From Actinoplanes lutulentus (GTDB lineage Bacteria; Actinomycetota; Actinomycetes; Mycobacteriales; Micromonosporaceae): a stretch of DNA of 64,000 nucleotides. The notes beneath the pieces were generated by a model. The model did not search any database, was not told where the DNA came from, and worked only from the letters and a program-made list of their open reading frames with translations. The stretch is from NCBI RefSeq assembly GCF_003259845.1, contig NZ_QLMJ01000015.1, forward strand, positions 1 through 64,000, read 5' to 3'. Position 1 is the stretch's first letter; each line of letters opens with the position of its first letter. The position numbers were made by a program, and so were the translations under genes. Below, piece after piece: positions 26,599 to 34,650 of the stretch.

Positions 26599-27248
26599 GC
26601 GACGACATCACGATCCTGGTCGTCGACGACCAGGAACTGTTCCGGGCCGGCGTCGCCGTGATCCTCGACGCCCAGCCCGGCCTGCGGGTGGTCGGCGAGG
26701 CCGGCGACGGCCGCGACGCGGTACGCCTCGTCGACGAACTGACCCCGGACGTCGTACTGATGGATCTCCGTATGCCCGGGATGGACGGCGTCGAGGCGAC
26801 CCGGCAGATCTTCGCCGGTGTGCGGAGCCGCCCGGTGCGGGTCCTGGTGCTGACCACGTTCAACCTGGACGACCGCGCGGCGACGGCGATCCGGCACGGC
26901 GCGAGCGGTTTCCTGCTGAAGGACACCACACCGGCACAGCTGACCGACGCGGTCCGCAGCGTGTTCGCCGGCAACGCGGTGCTGGCGCCGGGCGATCTGT
27001 CCGCGCTGCTGACCAGTCAGTTCCCGGAGCGGACTCCGGTGCCGGACGCCTACCTGACGCTGACCGACAAGGAGCGGGCGGTGTTCCGCGCGGTCGCCCG
27101 CGGCCTGTCCAACGCCGAGATAGCGGCGGAGATTTTCGCGGGCGAGTCGACGGTGAAGACCCACGTCGGCGCGATCCTGCGCAAGCTGTCCCTGCGCGAC
27201 CGGGTGCAGATAGCCGTCTTCGCCCACGAACACGGGCTGCTCACCTGA
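26595..27248 (+). CDS. Response regulator, NarL/LuxR type
   Basis: This is a 217-aa transcription factor: a receiver domain (DDQ acidic pair near residue 10, phosphoacceptor Asp57 in DVVLMDLRMPGMDG, conserved Thr in LVLTTF, and Lys in GFLLKD) and a C-terminal LuxR helix-turn-helix (LTDKERAVFRAVARGLSNAE, then FAGESTVKTHVGAILRKL). It starts in an ATGA overlap with the kinase. Together they form a pair that probably controls the D-Ala-D-Ala operon. This differs from VanRS systems, whose VanR is an OmpR-type regulator. Confidence 0.9.
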   Translation: MSDDITILVVDDQELFRAGVAVILDAQPGLRVVGEAGDGRDAVRLVDELTPDVVLMDLRMPGMDGVEATRQIFAGVRSRPVRVLVLTTFNLDDRAATAIRHGASGFLLKDTTPAQLTDAVRSVFAGNAVLAPGDLSALLTSQFPERTPVPDAYLTLTDKERAVFRAVARGLSNAEIAAEIFAGESTVKTHVGAILRKLSLRDRVQIAVFAHEHGLLT

Positions 27249-27299
27249 GCCGTCGATATCCGGGTGCGGTGTGCTGGCCGTGCTCCTATTCTCACCCGG

Positions 27300-27697
27300 A
27301 TGCTGACGGTCTGTTTCGATGCGGTGGATCCGCAGCGGGTCGCGCGGTTCTGGTCCGAGCTGCTGAGCCGCGAGGTTGCCGCGGGCCCGCACGGCGGGGT
27401 CGCGCTGCCGCCGGCCGGCACCGGGTTCCCGACGGTACGCGCGAAACAGGCCACTTCTGGAGCACAGCCCTGGGGTGGCCGCTGGTCTGGGACCAGGACG
27501 AGGAGACCGCGATCCAGTCCCCGGCCGGCGGTACGAAGGTGACCTGGGGCGGTCCGCCGCTGATGCCGCAGACCGGGCAGGTGCACTACGACCTCGCGCT
27601 GCCGCCGGGTGACGTGGAGCGGTTGTTGTCCCTCGGGGCGACCAGGACCGCGACCGGCCTGGCCGACCCCGACGGCAACGAATTCCACCTGATCTAG
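27300..27697 (+). pseudogene. VOC/glyoxalase-like protein pseudogene (internal deletion and frame change)
   Basis: ATG 27300 opens a VOC-domain start (LTVCFDAVDPQRVARFWSEL) that runs to about 27450. The frame then changes, and the end of a second VOC half appears (FWSTALGWPLVWDQDEETA, closing with ADPDGNEFHLI at 27697). Intact two-domain relatives carry about 100 more residues in between. A deletion has therefore joined the two halves out of frame. The gene lies 51 bases after the response regulator, and its stop overlaps a small minus-strand gene. Confidence 0.78.
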
Positions 27698-27861
27698 GAA
27701 GCGGCGCTCGCGGGTTCTGGCGTGCTCGTTTCCGTTGTCGCGTCCGATTTCGGTGTGGCGCTCTTCTCCGGCGGCACCGGGACCGCGCACACGTCGCCCT
27801 CGCACACCATGCTCGCGTCGCCCTCGACAAGCACGAACGACGGCTTCACGGGCCCGGTCAT
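27694..27861 (-). CDS. Small 55-aa protein coupled to the FrnE-type gene
   Basis: This is a 56-codon frame starting in a four-base ATGA overlap with the stop of the FrnE-type gene. The peptide has two cysteines in MVCEGDVC (residues 18-25), an acidic first half (VEGDAS) and a Thr/Pro/Ala-rich tail (KSDATTETSTPEPASAAS). The stop-start overlap and balanced amino acid content support it as a gene. The two cysteines next to a thiol oxidoreductase gene suggest a redox partner or substrate; that is inference. The family is not recognised. Confidence 0.6.
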   Translation of the reverse strand: MTGPVKPSFVLVEGDASMVCEGDVCAVPVPPEKSATPKSDATTETSTPEPASAAS

Positions 27862-28511
27862 GCGGCCGGCTCCCGCTCGCTGTCGACCTTGGCGAGCACC
27901 CCGGCGAACGTGTCCGGGTCCTGCGCGCCGGACACCCCGTACCGGTTGTCGAAGACGAAGAACGGCACGCCGTTGATCCCGTACTCCCTGGCGGTCTGCA
28001 CGTCGGCCGCCACCGCGTCCGCGTGCTCGCCGCTCTCCAGCGACCGCACCACGTCGTCGCGGTCGAAGCCGAGCTCGGCGCCCAGGTCGGCCAGCTCCTC
28101 GACCCGGCCGACGTTCACGCCGTCGGTGAAGTACGCCTTCAGTAGCCGCTCCTTGACCTCCGCCTGACGACCGTGCGCCTTGGCGTAGTGCAGGAGCTCG
28201 TGGGCTTTCCGCGTACGCGTGGGCTTGATCGTGTCGTGGTGGAAAGCGAGACCGACGCTCTCAGCGAGACCGACCATCTGCTTCTCCATGCCCTTGACCT
28301 GGGCCGGGGTGACGCCGAGCTTGGTGCTGAGGTAGTCGGCGTGGCTACCGTGGTAGTCCTCCGGTGTGTCCGGGGAGAGCTCGAAGGAGTGGTACTCCAC
28401 CTCGACCGGCAGGCCGGACGCGGCGACGGCGGCCTCGAACTTGCGCTTGCCGACGTAACAGAACGGGCAGGCGATGTCGGACCAGACGTCTACCTTGATC
28501 GGGCTGTTCAC
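27858..28511 (-). CDS. DsbA-family oxidoreductase, FrnE type
   Basis: This is a 217-aa cytoplasmic thioredoxin-fold protein of the FrnE/2-hydroxychromene isomerase branch. The active site is CPFC (Cys15-Cys18) in VWSDIACPFCYVGKRKFE, an all-helical insertion spans about 60-150, and the cis-Pro segment is GINGVPFFVFDNRYGVSGAQ near 175-194. FrnE proteins are linked to disulfide isomerisation under oxidative stress and to polyketide pathways. It is divergent from the TetR gene at 28585 and shares the operator at 28525-28549. Confidence 0.9.
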   Translation of the reverse strand: MNSPIKVDVWSDIACPFCYVGKRKFEAAVAASGLPVEVEYHSFELSPDTPEDYHGSHADYLSTKLGVTPAQVKGMEKQMVGLAESVGLAFHHDTIKPTRTRKAHELLHYAKAHGRQAEVKERLLKAYFTDGVNVGRVEELADLGAELGFDRDDVVRSLESGEHADAVAADVQTAREYGINGVPFFVFDNRYGVSGAQDPDTFAGVLAKVDSEREPAA

Positions 28512-28524
28512 CGTGATGCCTCGC

Positions 28525-28549
28525 TAACTTGAGGGTGGGCCTCAAGTTA
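28525..28549. promoter_or_regulatory. Palindromic operator between FrnE-type and TetR genes
   Basis: TAACTTGAGG (28525-28534) and CCTCAAGTTA (28540-28549) are perfect 10-base inverted arms with a 5-base spacer. They lie 13 bases before the FrnE-type start and 35 before the TetR start. The position and symmetry make it the likely TetR binding site, repressing both genes. Confidence 0.75.
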
Positions 28550-28584
28550 TACTCCATGACACGACGGACAGCGAGGAGGAGCCC

Positions 28585-29154
28585 ATGGTGCTGCGGCGCG
28601 ACGCACAGCAGAACGTCACGAAGCTCACGGCCGCCGCCGTCACGGTCTTCCGGCAGCAGGGATTCCAGGCCCCGCTCGAAGCCGTCGCGCAGGAAGCCGG
28701 CGTGAGCATCGGCACGCTCTACAACCGGATCGGCCGGGACGGCACCCGCGAGACGCTGATCGAGGCGGCCGCGCCGGTGATCGCCGCCGAACGCACCGAC
28801 CAGCTCGCCGCCGAGGCCCGGTCCCGGCCGGACCCGTGGGCGCGCTTCGAGCACTACGTCACCGCGCTGCTCGACTCGCAGGCCGCGAGCCCGCCGGTCG
28901 ACGACATCATGGCCCGCCGCCTGCCGGAGTCGTCGCAGCTCACCGAGCAGTGCGAGCACGCGCTGCGGCACGCCGGCCGGTTCATCGCCGAGGCGCAGGC
29001 CGACGGCAGCCTGCGTCCGGACTTCCGGGTCGAGGATCTGACCGTGCTGTTCCAGGCGAGCTCCGGCATCCTGCGCGCCTCGGCGCCACCGTGCGCGGAC
29101 GCCTGGCGCCGTCACCTGCGCTTCGTCCTGGACGGCCTGCGCACACCCGCCTGA
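28585..29154 (+). CDS. TetR-family transcriptional regulator
   Basis: This is a 189-aa repressor. The helix-turn-helix is at about 28-55 (LEAVAQEAGVSIGTLYNRIG), and the C-terminal ligand domain is typical of the SbtR-like actinobacterial subgroup (SSQLTEQCEHALRHAGRFIA). GAGGAG precedes the ATG. It is divergent from the FrnE-type oxidoreductase and probably binds the palindrome between them, so it likely controls that enzyme in response to an unknown small molecule or oxidant. Confidence 0.87.
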   Translation: MVLRRDAQQNVTKLTAAAVTVFRQQGFQAPLEAVAQEAGVSIGTLYNRIGRDGTRETLIEAAAPVIAAERTDQLAAEARSRPDPWARFEHYVTALLDSQAASPPVDDIMARRLPESSQLTEQCEHALRHAGRFIAEAQADGSLRPDFRVEDLTVLFQASSGILRASAPPCADAWRRHLRFVLDGLRTPA

Positions 29155-29169
29155 CGCCGCCACCGAGGA

Positions 29170-30561
29170 TTACGACGAGACGACCCGCCGGCTGGCCCGG
29201 CCGCTGTGCAGGAACTGCGACCGCCCCTGCCCGTCGTCACCCAGGAACGTGACCGGCCGGTGCCAGCCGAGCCGGAGGCGGGCCGGCACGAAGACGTCGT
29301 CGTCGAGCGGGACGATCTGCTCGGCCGGCTCGGCGCCGCCGAACTCCGCGAAGATCCCGGCCGGCCGCTGCTCCATCCACAGCCGGCCGTGCTCGTCGCC
29401 CGACACGACGATCTCGCCGGCCGGCGAGACATAGACACCGGCGTACCGCTCCGGGTCGACCCGCTCCGGGCGGGCCGGTGGCAGTGGCAGCCCCGGCACC
29501 TCGACCCCGGCCAGCTCGCGCAGCAGAAAGGCGGTGAGCGCGTGGACCGTGGGGGCCACCTCGCCGCCGTTCTGCACGAAGGCGATCGACACGTCCGCGG
29601 CCGGCACGATGCGCAGGTCCGACGACTGGCCGAGGGTGCCGCCGGAGTGCCCGATCACCGTACCGCCGGGCCAGTGGCCGAGGTCCCAGCCGAGCCCCCA
29701 GCTGTCGCCGAACCGGCCCGGCGCGGGCAGCGTCACCTGCGGCACGCGCATCGCGGCGACGCTCGCCGGGCTCAGTACGGCGGTGCCGTCCGGGCCGGTG
29801 CCGTCGCGCAGGTGCAGCCGGGCGAAGGCGATCAGATCCCGCGGGCGCATCGCGAGCAGCGAGCCGGCCGGGGCGTGGGCGGCCGGGAGATTCCAGACCG
29901 GCGCCGGCTTCTCGGGCTCGCCGGGTTCACCACTGACATGGCCGGCCGCGGCCCGGAACATGATCGCTTGCTCCGCGCCGAGCGCGGTGTGGGTCAGCCC
30001 GAGCGGTTCGATCACTCCCTCTCGCAGGCATGCGGCGTACGGCCGGCCGCGCAGTGTCTCGATCAGCCGGCCCAGCACGACGTAGGCGGCGTTGTTGTAG
30101 GAGAACATCGTCCCGGGCGCGAAGACCTGGTCGACCTCGGCGAGTGCCGCGACGTACCGCTCGATCGCGTCGTCGTTGCGCCCGGTGTCGGTGAAGACGT
30201 CGCCGCCGAAGCCAGCGGTGTGCGCGAGCAGGTGGCGCACGGTGATCGCCGCTGACGCGGTCTCGTCGGCCACCCGGAAGTCCGGAAGATAGCGCCGCAC
30301 CGGCGCGTCGAGCTCGACCCTGCCCTCGTCGGCCAACTGCATGACCAGCGTGGCGGTGATCGGCTTGGTGATCGAGCCGACCTGGAACACCGAGTCGGTC
30401 GTGGCCGGTACGCCGGTGGCGGTGTTCAGCACACCGGCCGCGTGTTCGACGATGTCGTCACCGACGGCCACGGCGATGGCGGCGCCGGGCACCCGGTTCG
30501 CCGCCAGCACATCGGCGAACCGCGCGGACAGCCACCGGTCGATCTGTGCGAGAGGGGTCAT
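29170..30561 (-). CDS. Serine hydrolase, beta-lactamase class C / esterase family
   Basis: This is a 463-aa protein with the penicillin-binding-protein-like fold: the SxxK motif is SITK near residue 62 (VFQVGSITKPITATL), YNN near 155 (TMFSYNNAAYVVLG), and HSGG near 305 (GTVIGHSGGTLGQSSDL). No signal peptide is visible, so it may act in the cytoplasm as an esterase or D-peptidase rather than as a secreted beta-lactamase. The last 110 residues form a beta-rich C-terminal domain. It lies 9 bases after the TetR gene on the same strand and may be co-transcribed with it. Confidence 0.87.
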   Translation of the reverse strand: MTPLAQIDRWLSARFADVLAANRVPGAAIAVAVGDDIVEHAAGVLNTATGVPATTDSVFQVGSITKPITATLVMQLADEGRVELDAPVRRYLPDFRVADETASAAITVRHLLAHTAGFGGDVFTDTGRNDDAIERYVAALAEVDQVFAPGTMFSYNNAAYVVLGRLIETLRGRPYAACLREGVIEPLGLTHTALGAEQAIMFRAAAGHVSGEPGEPEKPAPVWNLPAAHAPAGSLLAMRPRDLIAFARLHLRDGTGPDGTAVLSPASVAAMRVPQVTLPAPGRFGDSWGLGWDLGHWPGGTVIGHSGGTLGQSSDLRIVPAADVSIAFVQNGGEVAPTVHALTAFLLRELAGVEVPGLPLPPARPERVDPERYAGVYVSPAGEIVVSGDEHGRLWMEQRPAGIFAEFGGAEPAEQIVPLDDDVFVPARLRLGWHRPVTFLGDDGQGRSQFLHSGRASRRVVSS

Positions 30562-30570
30562 TCCCCGACC

Positions 30571-31185
30571 CTAGGCCTTGTCCCGCAACCGGTTCGACCC
30601 CGCGTTGATCAACGGCAGCCACACCTCGTCGACGATCTCCATGATCGAGGTCGACGGGACCTGGCCCATCGACATCAGCATGTCGTGGCGCAGGAGGTCG
30701 AACGGCAGGTTGACCACGCGCGGCGATCTCGGCACGTCGGGCAGTTCCCCGCGTTCGACAGCGCGGGCGACGATCTTCTCGAAACCAGTCGGCTCGCCCG
30801 GTGGGCGTACCAAATCTCGCAGTTGATTGAAGTTTGTCCCGGTGTTGCGGAAGTAGTCCATGAACTGGACGCTCATCACGGTCATCATCCGGGACCGGCC
30901 GGCGTCGACGTTGCGGAGGAACGCGATCGCGTCGTCGCGCAGGTTGCCGGTGTCCGGGAGGGTGAGCGGGCGCCCGCGCCAGAACCGGGTGATCGCGGCC
31001 AGCACCAGGTCGTCACGGTGCGCCCAGCGGCGGTAGAGGACCGGCCGGCTGGTGCCGGCGCGCGCGGCGACCGCCTCGAACGTCACACCGGCGTGTCCCT
31101 GCTCGGTCAGCACTTCCCATGCCGCGTCGAGGATGGCGTCCTCGAGGTCGGCGCCGCGTCGTCGTGCCGGGCCTTTAAGAGTCAC
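30571..31185 (-). CDS. TetR-family transcriptional regulator
   Basis: This is a 204-aa repressor with an N-terminal helix-turn-helix (VTFEAVAARAGTSRPVLYRR at about 34-53) and a C-terminal domain of the TetR_C_11-like type. It is divergent from the DHA2 exporter gene at 31256. The 70-base gap contains repeated GCGTATCTTAA elements suited to its binding. Ligand-induced release would raise both the exporter and, possibly, the serine hydrolase downstream. Confidence 0.87.
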   Translation of the reverse strand: MTLKGPARRRGADLEDAILDAAWEVLTEQGHAGVTFEAVAARAGTSRPVLYRRWAHRDDLVLAAITRFWRGRPLTLPDTGNLRDDAIAFLRNVDAGRSRMMTVMSVQFMDYFRNTGTNFNQLRDLVRPPGEPTGFEKIVARAVERGELPDVPRSPRVVNLPFDLLRHDMLMSMGQVPSTSIMEIVDEVWLPLINAGSNRLRDKA

Positions 31186-31186
31186 T

Positions 31187-31245
31187 TGCGTATCTTAACG
31201 CACGCGGCTAGCGTTCCTGGCGTTAGATACATCCGCGTATCTTAA
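31187..31245. promoter_or_regulatory. Repeated TetR operator elements before the exporter
   Basis: GCGTATCTTAA occurs at 31188-31198 and again at 31235-31245, with an inverted related half CGTTAGATAC at 31221-31230. The first copy is framed by TGCGT/ACGCA. Two such sites in the divergent TetR-exporter gap fit cooperative repression of both promoters. Confidence 0.6.
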
Positions 31246-31255
31246 GGCCGTCATC

Positions 31256-32806
31256 ATGTCCAAGATCAGTCCGAATGCCCTGCGGACCGCCATCGCGGTA
31301 CTCGCCGGCGGCATCACCGTCATCCTCGACTCCACGATCGTCAGCGTCGCGCTGCACGATCTCGCCACCGACCTCGGCGCGGACGTCGCCACGATCCAGT
31401 GGGTCAGCACCGCCTATCTGCTGGCACTCGGCGTGGTGATCCCGACCGTCGGCTGGCTGCAGAGCCGGCTCGGCGCGAAACGGCTCTGGATCGCCGCGCT
31501 CACCCTGTTCCTGGTCGGCTCGGTGCTCTGTTCGTTTGCCTGGGATGCGCCCAGCCTGATCGCGTTCCGCGTCATCCAGGGTGCCGGCGGCGGCGTGATG
31601 ATGCCGCTGATGAGCACCATGATCATTCAGGCGGCCACCGGTCCGGACCGCGCCAAGCTGATGTCGGTGGTCGCGCTGCCGGCCGCGCTCGGCCCGATCC
31701 TCGGCCCGGTGATCGGCGGCCTGATCCTCGGCGCCGGCGACTGGTGCTGGCTGTTCCTGGTGAACGTCCCGCTCTGCCTGATCGGCCTCGCCCTGGCCTG
31801 GCGCCTGCTGCCGGCCGACGTCCCCGGCCGCCGGGTCCGCCTGGACACCGTGGGTCTGCTGCTGCTCTCGCCCGCTCTGGTCCTGCTGCTCTGGGGCCTG
31901 TCCGAACGATCCGCCCCGCCGATGCTGCTCGGCGCGGCGATGCTGGCCGGGTTCGTGGGGTGGGCCCTGCGCCGCGGTGGTTCCGCGCTCGTCGACCTGC
32001 AGGTGCTGCGCTCCCGCCCGACCTGGGCCGCGACCGCGCTGATGTTCCTCACCGGCGCCTCGCTCTACGGCGCGATGGTGCTGCTCCCGCTGTACTGGCA
32101 GCAACACCGCGGCGCCGACGCCCTCGAAGCCGGCCTGCTCCTCATCCCGCAGGGCGTGGGCTCGCTGCTCAGCCGCGCTCTCGCCGCCCGTCTGCAGGAC
32201 CGCCTGGGTGCACGGGGTGTGGCCCTCGCCGGGTTTGCCCTGGTAGGCGTGGCCACGGTGCCGTTCGCCCTGGCGACCCAGACCTCCCCGACCTGGTTCC
32301 TGCTCACAGCCCTTTTTGTACGCGGCCTCGGCCTCGGAATGGTGCTGATCCCCCTGATGACGGTGGCGTTCGTCGGCCTGAACCACGACGAGGTGCCCCA
32401 CGCGAGCATCGTGACCCGGATATCCCAGCAGATCGGCGGCTCGGCCGGGGTGGCGTTGCTGGCGGTGATCCTGACCAGCACCAACGACTTCGGCACAGCG
32501 TTCTGGTGGACGATCGGGTTCACGGGGCTGGCAGTGGCGTTGTCGTTCGCGTTGCCGGCCAGGGTCGATCTGGCCGCCATGCCGGCCGGCCCGTCGTCGG
32601 GGAGCGGATCCCCGGCTTCGGCAGGCGCGTCTCCAGGGCAGGCGGGGCCGTCGGCTTCGGCAGCCGTGTCTCCCGGGCCGTCGGAGCCGTCGGCTTCGGT
32701 GAGCGAGCCCGTGGCGTCGACGGGCGGGTCTCTGGTGGGCCCGGCTTCGCGGGGGGAGTCGCCTACGAGTCGGTCGAGAACGCCTTCACCAGGAGCGCCG
32801 CGATAG
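31256..32806 (+). CDS. DHA2-family (EmrB/QacA) MFS multidrug exporter
   Basis: This is a 516-aa proton-driven exporter with about 14 membrane helices in residues 10-440. TM1 carries VILDSTIVSVAL (motif D1 region), QSRLGAKRLW is the loop 2-3 motif A, and ALGPILGPVIGG near 145 is the antiporter motif C. The last 75 residues are a Ser/Pro/Gly/Ala-rich hydrophilic tail built from short repeats (SGSGSPASAGASPG, SEPSASVSEP), unusual for the family and perhaps of recent repeat expansion. Its end overlaps the convergent GlsB-type gene by 44 bases. It is regulated by the adjacent TetR protein, by inference. Confidence 0.88.
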   Translation: MSKISPNALRTAIAVLAGGITVILDSTIVSVALHDLATDLGADVATIQWVSTAYLLALGVVIPTVGWLQSRLGAKRLWIAALTLFLVGSVLCSFAWDAPSLIAFRVIQGAGGGVMMPLMSTMIIQAATGPDRAKLMSVVALPAALGPILGPVIGGLILGAGDWCWLFLVNVPLCLIGLALAWRLLPADVPGRRVRLDTVGLLLLSPALVLLLWGLSERSAPPMLLGAAMLAGFVGWALRRGGSALVDLQVLRSRPTWAATALMFLTGASLYGAMVLLPLYWQQHRGADALEAGLLLIPQGVGSLLSRALAARLQDRLGARGVALAGFALVGVATVPFALATQTSPTWFLLTALFVRGLGLGMVLIPLMTVAFVGLNHDEVPHASIVTRISQQIGGSAGVALLAVILTSTNDFGTAFWWTIGFTGLAVALSFALPARVDLAAMPAGPSSGSGSPASAGASPGQAGPSASAAVSPGPSEPSASVSEPVASTGGSLVGPASRGESPTSRSRTPSPGAPR

Positions 32807-33101
32807 CCACCCCCACCACGGCGATGCCGACCTGCACCCCGATCACCGCCCAGTCGAACGTCCGCCCGGTCACGGTGAAGAGCAGGTCACTGTGCACATC
32901 CCACCGGTTGGCCGCCCATGTCCCCGCCACCGCCGCACCCATGCCGATCAGCACGGTCGGAATGACCCCGATCTCCTGCCGCCCGGGCAACACGGCCCGG
33001 GCAACCACCCCGATCACCGCACCGAAGACGATCGCCACCGCATAGTCCTGCACGTCCACCCCAGGCCTCCCACCACTCGATCCACCCAGCCTGATGCCCA
33101 T
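32763..33101 (-). CDS. GlsB/YeaQ/YmgE-family small membrane protein
   Basis: This is a 112-aa protein with three hydrophobic segments at about 22-40 (AVAIVFGAVIGVVARAVLPG), 45-62 (IPTVLIGMGAAVAGTWAA) and 85-105. The first two, with the Gly-rich R-x-x-x-P-G-R turn, match transglycosylase-associated (GlsB) proteins, usually stress-induced. The start at ATG 33101 follows a GAGGG; an internal GTG (VDVQDY) would also fit the family. The 3' end overlaps the exporter gene on the other strand. Confidence 0.75.
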   Translation of the reverse strand: MGIRLGGSSGGRPGVDVQDYAVAIVFGAVIGVVARAVLPGRQEIGVIPTVLIGMGAAVAGTWAANRWDVHSDLLFTVTGRTFDWAVIGVQVGIAVVGVAIAALLVKAFSTDS

Positions 33102-33250
33102 GGTGACGCCCTCGTCAAACGCACCCCCGCCTCGTGGGCCCACAGCTGGCGCGGGGGGCGGCGTTGACCACGCCCTTAGCTTCGTCCATTCTTTCTGGGG
33201 CCCCAGATTGTCCCGGTAATGCTGTTGATCCCAGTCGTTCTGTCGGTCGA

Positions 33251-33850
33251 TCACGGCGGTCGGTATTGCTGCGCGAAAAATGGAATTCCTGAACTGGCAG
33301 ACGCGATAAGAATGTGCCGCCCGAATCTGCACGGGCCGTTGGCAGCAACAGTGAACGGGCGTCGTCGCCGCACGAAGGTGCGACGACGCGCCCTCCCGGG
33401 CGTCACACCGTTTCGCTGCTCGGTCTGCTCGGTCTGCTCGACGTGGGCCGCTGTGCCGGGAGCCAGGCGTGGCTCCGCGGTCTGCGTCTCGGTCTGCGTC
33501 TTGGACTGCCGGACGTCGTGGTCCTGCTGCCTGATGCCGCCTTGAGCTGCTGCGTTGTCCTGCCTGAGGTGGTCTCCTCCGGGGTCCAGAGCCGAAGTCT
33601 CACTTCGGCTCGTCGGGCCGGACGATGCCGCGCGAGGGGTGACACCCGCGTCTGGGGGCGGCTCGACAGGTGTTTCACAACCCTCCTCGCGGTCGCGCAA
33701 CTGGCGCAGTTTCCGAGCATGGCGCTGCGCCAAGCCCCACGACCGGTGCCGCTCGTGCTCCCGCCGGAACTCCTCAGCCGCCGCCGAATAATTGCGACGC
33801 AGCGTCCGATCCCGCAAGTGCCTCGTCGGGAACAATGTAAGCTGCGTCAT
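33251..33850 (-). CDS. Hypothetical protein, conserved-looking N-terminus with low-complexity tail
   Basis: From ATG 33850 the frame gives 199 aa. The first 60 residues are basic and helical (RNYSAAAEEFRREHERHRSW, then GLAQRHARKLRQLRDRE) and look like a real, actinobacterial-type small protein. The remainder is Gln/Thr/Glu-rich (RQSKTQTETQTAEPRL, EQTEQTEQ) and may be translated repeat. The ATG could alternatively be the upstream codon at 33928. No family is assigned. Confidence 0.5.
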   Translation of the reverse strand: MTQLTLFPTRHLRDRTLRRNYSAAAEEFRREHERHRSWGLAQRHARKLRQLRDREEGCETPVEPPPDAGVTPRAASSGPTSRSETSALDPGGDHLRQDNAAAQGGIRQQDHDVRQSKTQTETQTAEPRLAPGTAAHVEQTEQTEQRNGVTPGRARRRTFVRRRRPFTVAANGPCRFGRHILIASASSGIPFFAQQYRPP

Positions 33851-34020
33851 CCCCCTATTGTCCTCACCCCGGATAGCATCAACCACGCCCGCGGCCGAAT
33901 TTTCAAATCCAGAAAGGACGGGAATCAAGCTTGATGATCCGCGAATTCACAGCGTCATATTTGCCCCGGTGACGGATCTCGGAGCCTGTCGAATAGCGAA
34001 TGTTCGGTGTTCGGGGGCGG

Positions 34021-34542
34021 TCACGGCCGTACCGATGTGCCCAGGTTTTGATCTTTGATGAGGTCGACCCCCGGTGCCGCCGCCAACTCGCCGTGGCTCT
34101 TGCCGAGGGATCGGCGGATCTCGTTGATCAGCGTGAGTTGTGCCCGTGCCGCGTCCTGGCTCGCCTCCAGGAATGCTTCCGCGCTGAGTGGGCGTTCGGT
34201 GGTGCTGTCGCGGGCTACCCGATCCAGGAACTCGTCCACCGCCACGCCGAACTCGTGGATCCGGGCCGCGACCTCCGGCGGGGCGAGGAGGTTCGCCGAG
34301 GTCAGCGTCGCGCTCCAGGCGCCCCAGTCGTAGTCCCAGCCTGACCTGTCGGCATGGGCGCGCTTGAGCACCATCGAGAACTTGGCGTAATGGCCGAGCA
34401 GATCGGCGTACGTGGCCAGTTGCTTGTCGAGAAGCCACAGCTGGCGTTGATTCCGGCGGGTGACCCAGCCTCCGACGAGGACACCCACCGTTGCTGACAG
34501 CGCGCCCACGGCAGTGGTGACCAGGGTGATCCAGACTGGCAT
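34021..34542 (-). CDS. Hypothetical protein with one N-terminal membrane helix
   Basis: This is a 173-aa protein starting at ATG 34542 (33 bases inside a longer frame from 34575). Residues 3-27 form a membrane helix (VWITLVTTAVGALSATVGVL), followed by a basic stop-transfer (TRRNQRQ). The rest is a cytoplasmic four-helix-like domain containing TYADLLGHYAKFSMVLKRAH and LINEIRRSLGK. Similar membrane-tethered helical proteins are common in actinobacteria without a known role. Composition agrees with the neighbours. Confidence 0.65.
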   Translation of the reverse strand: MPVWITLVTTAVGALSATVGVLVGGWVTRRNQRQLWLLDKQLATYADLLGHYAKFSMVLKRAHADRSGWDYDWGAWSATLTSANLLAPPEVAARIHEFGVAVDEFLDRVARDSTTERPLSAEAFLEASQDAARAQLTLINEIRRSLGKSHGELAAAPGVDLIKDQNLGTSVRP

Positions 34543-34613
34543 GTGTTCCCCGCCCTCAGCGTCGCCCGGTGACACCTCCCATTCTCACCGGTCGGCCATA
34601 GTGATGTCGATCA

Positions 34614-34642
34614 TTGGCTTGCGTACCCCCTAGGGGTATATG
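34614..34642 (+). promoter_or_regulatory. Promoter with embedded CsoR-like operator
   Basis: TACCCCCTAGGGGTA (34624-34638) is a perfect palindrome around CTA and matches the CsoR copper-repressor consensus (TACCCC-GGGGTA). It lies between a -35-like TTGGCT (34614-34619) and a -10-like TATATG (34637-34642), 17 bases apart. Transcription would begin at about the GTG at 34651, suggesting a leaderless mRNA. Confidence 0.7.
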
Positions 34643-34650
34643 GTCGCGTC

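Noticed and set aside
31399-33045. 548-codon plus frame overlapping the DHA2 exporter in another phase
   Set aside because: It is extremely Arg/Pro/Gly-rich with no hydrophobic segments, while the exporter frame has clear membrane helices and antiporter motifs.
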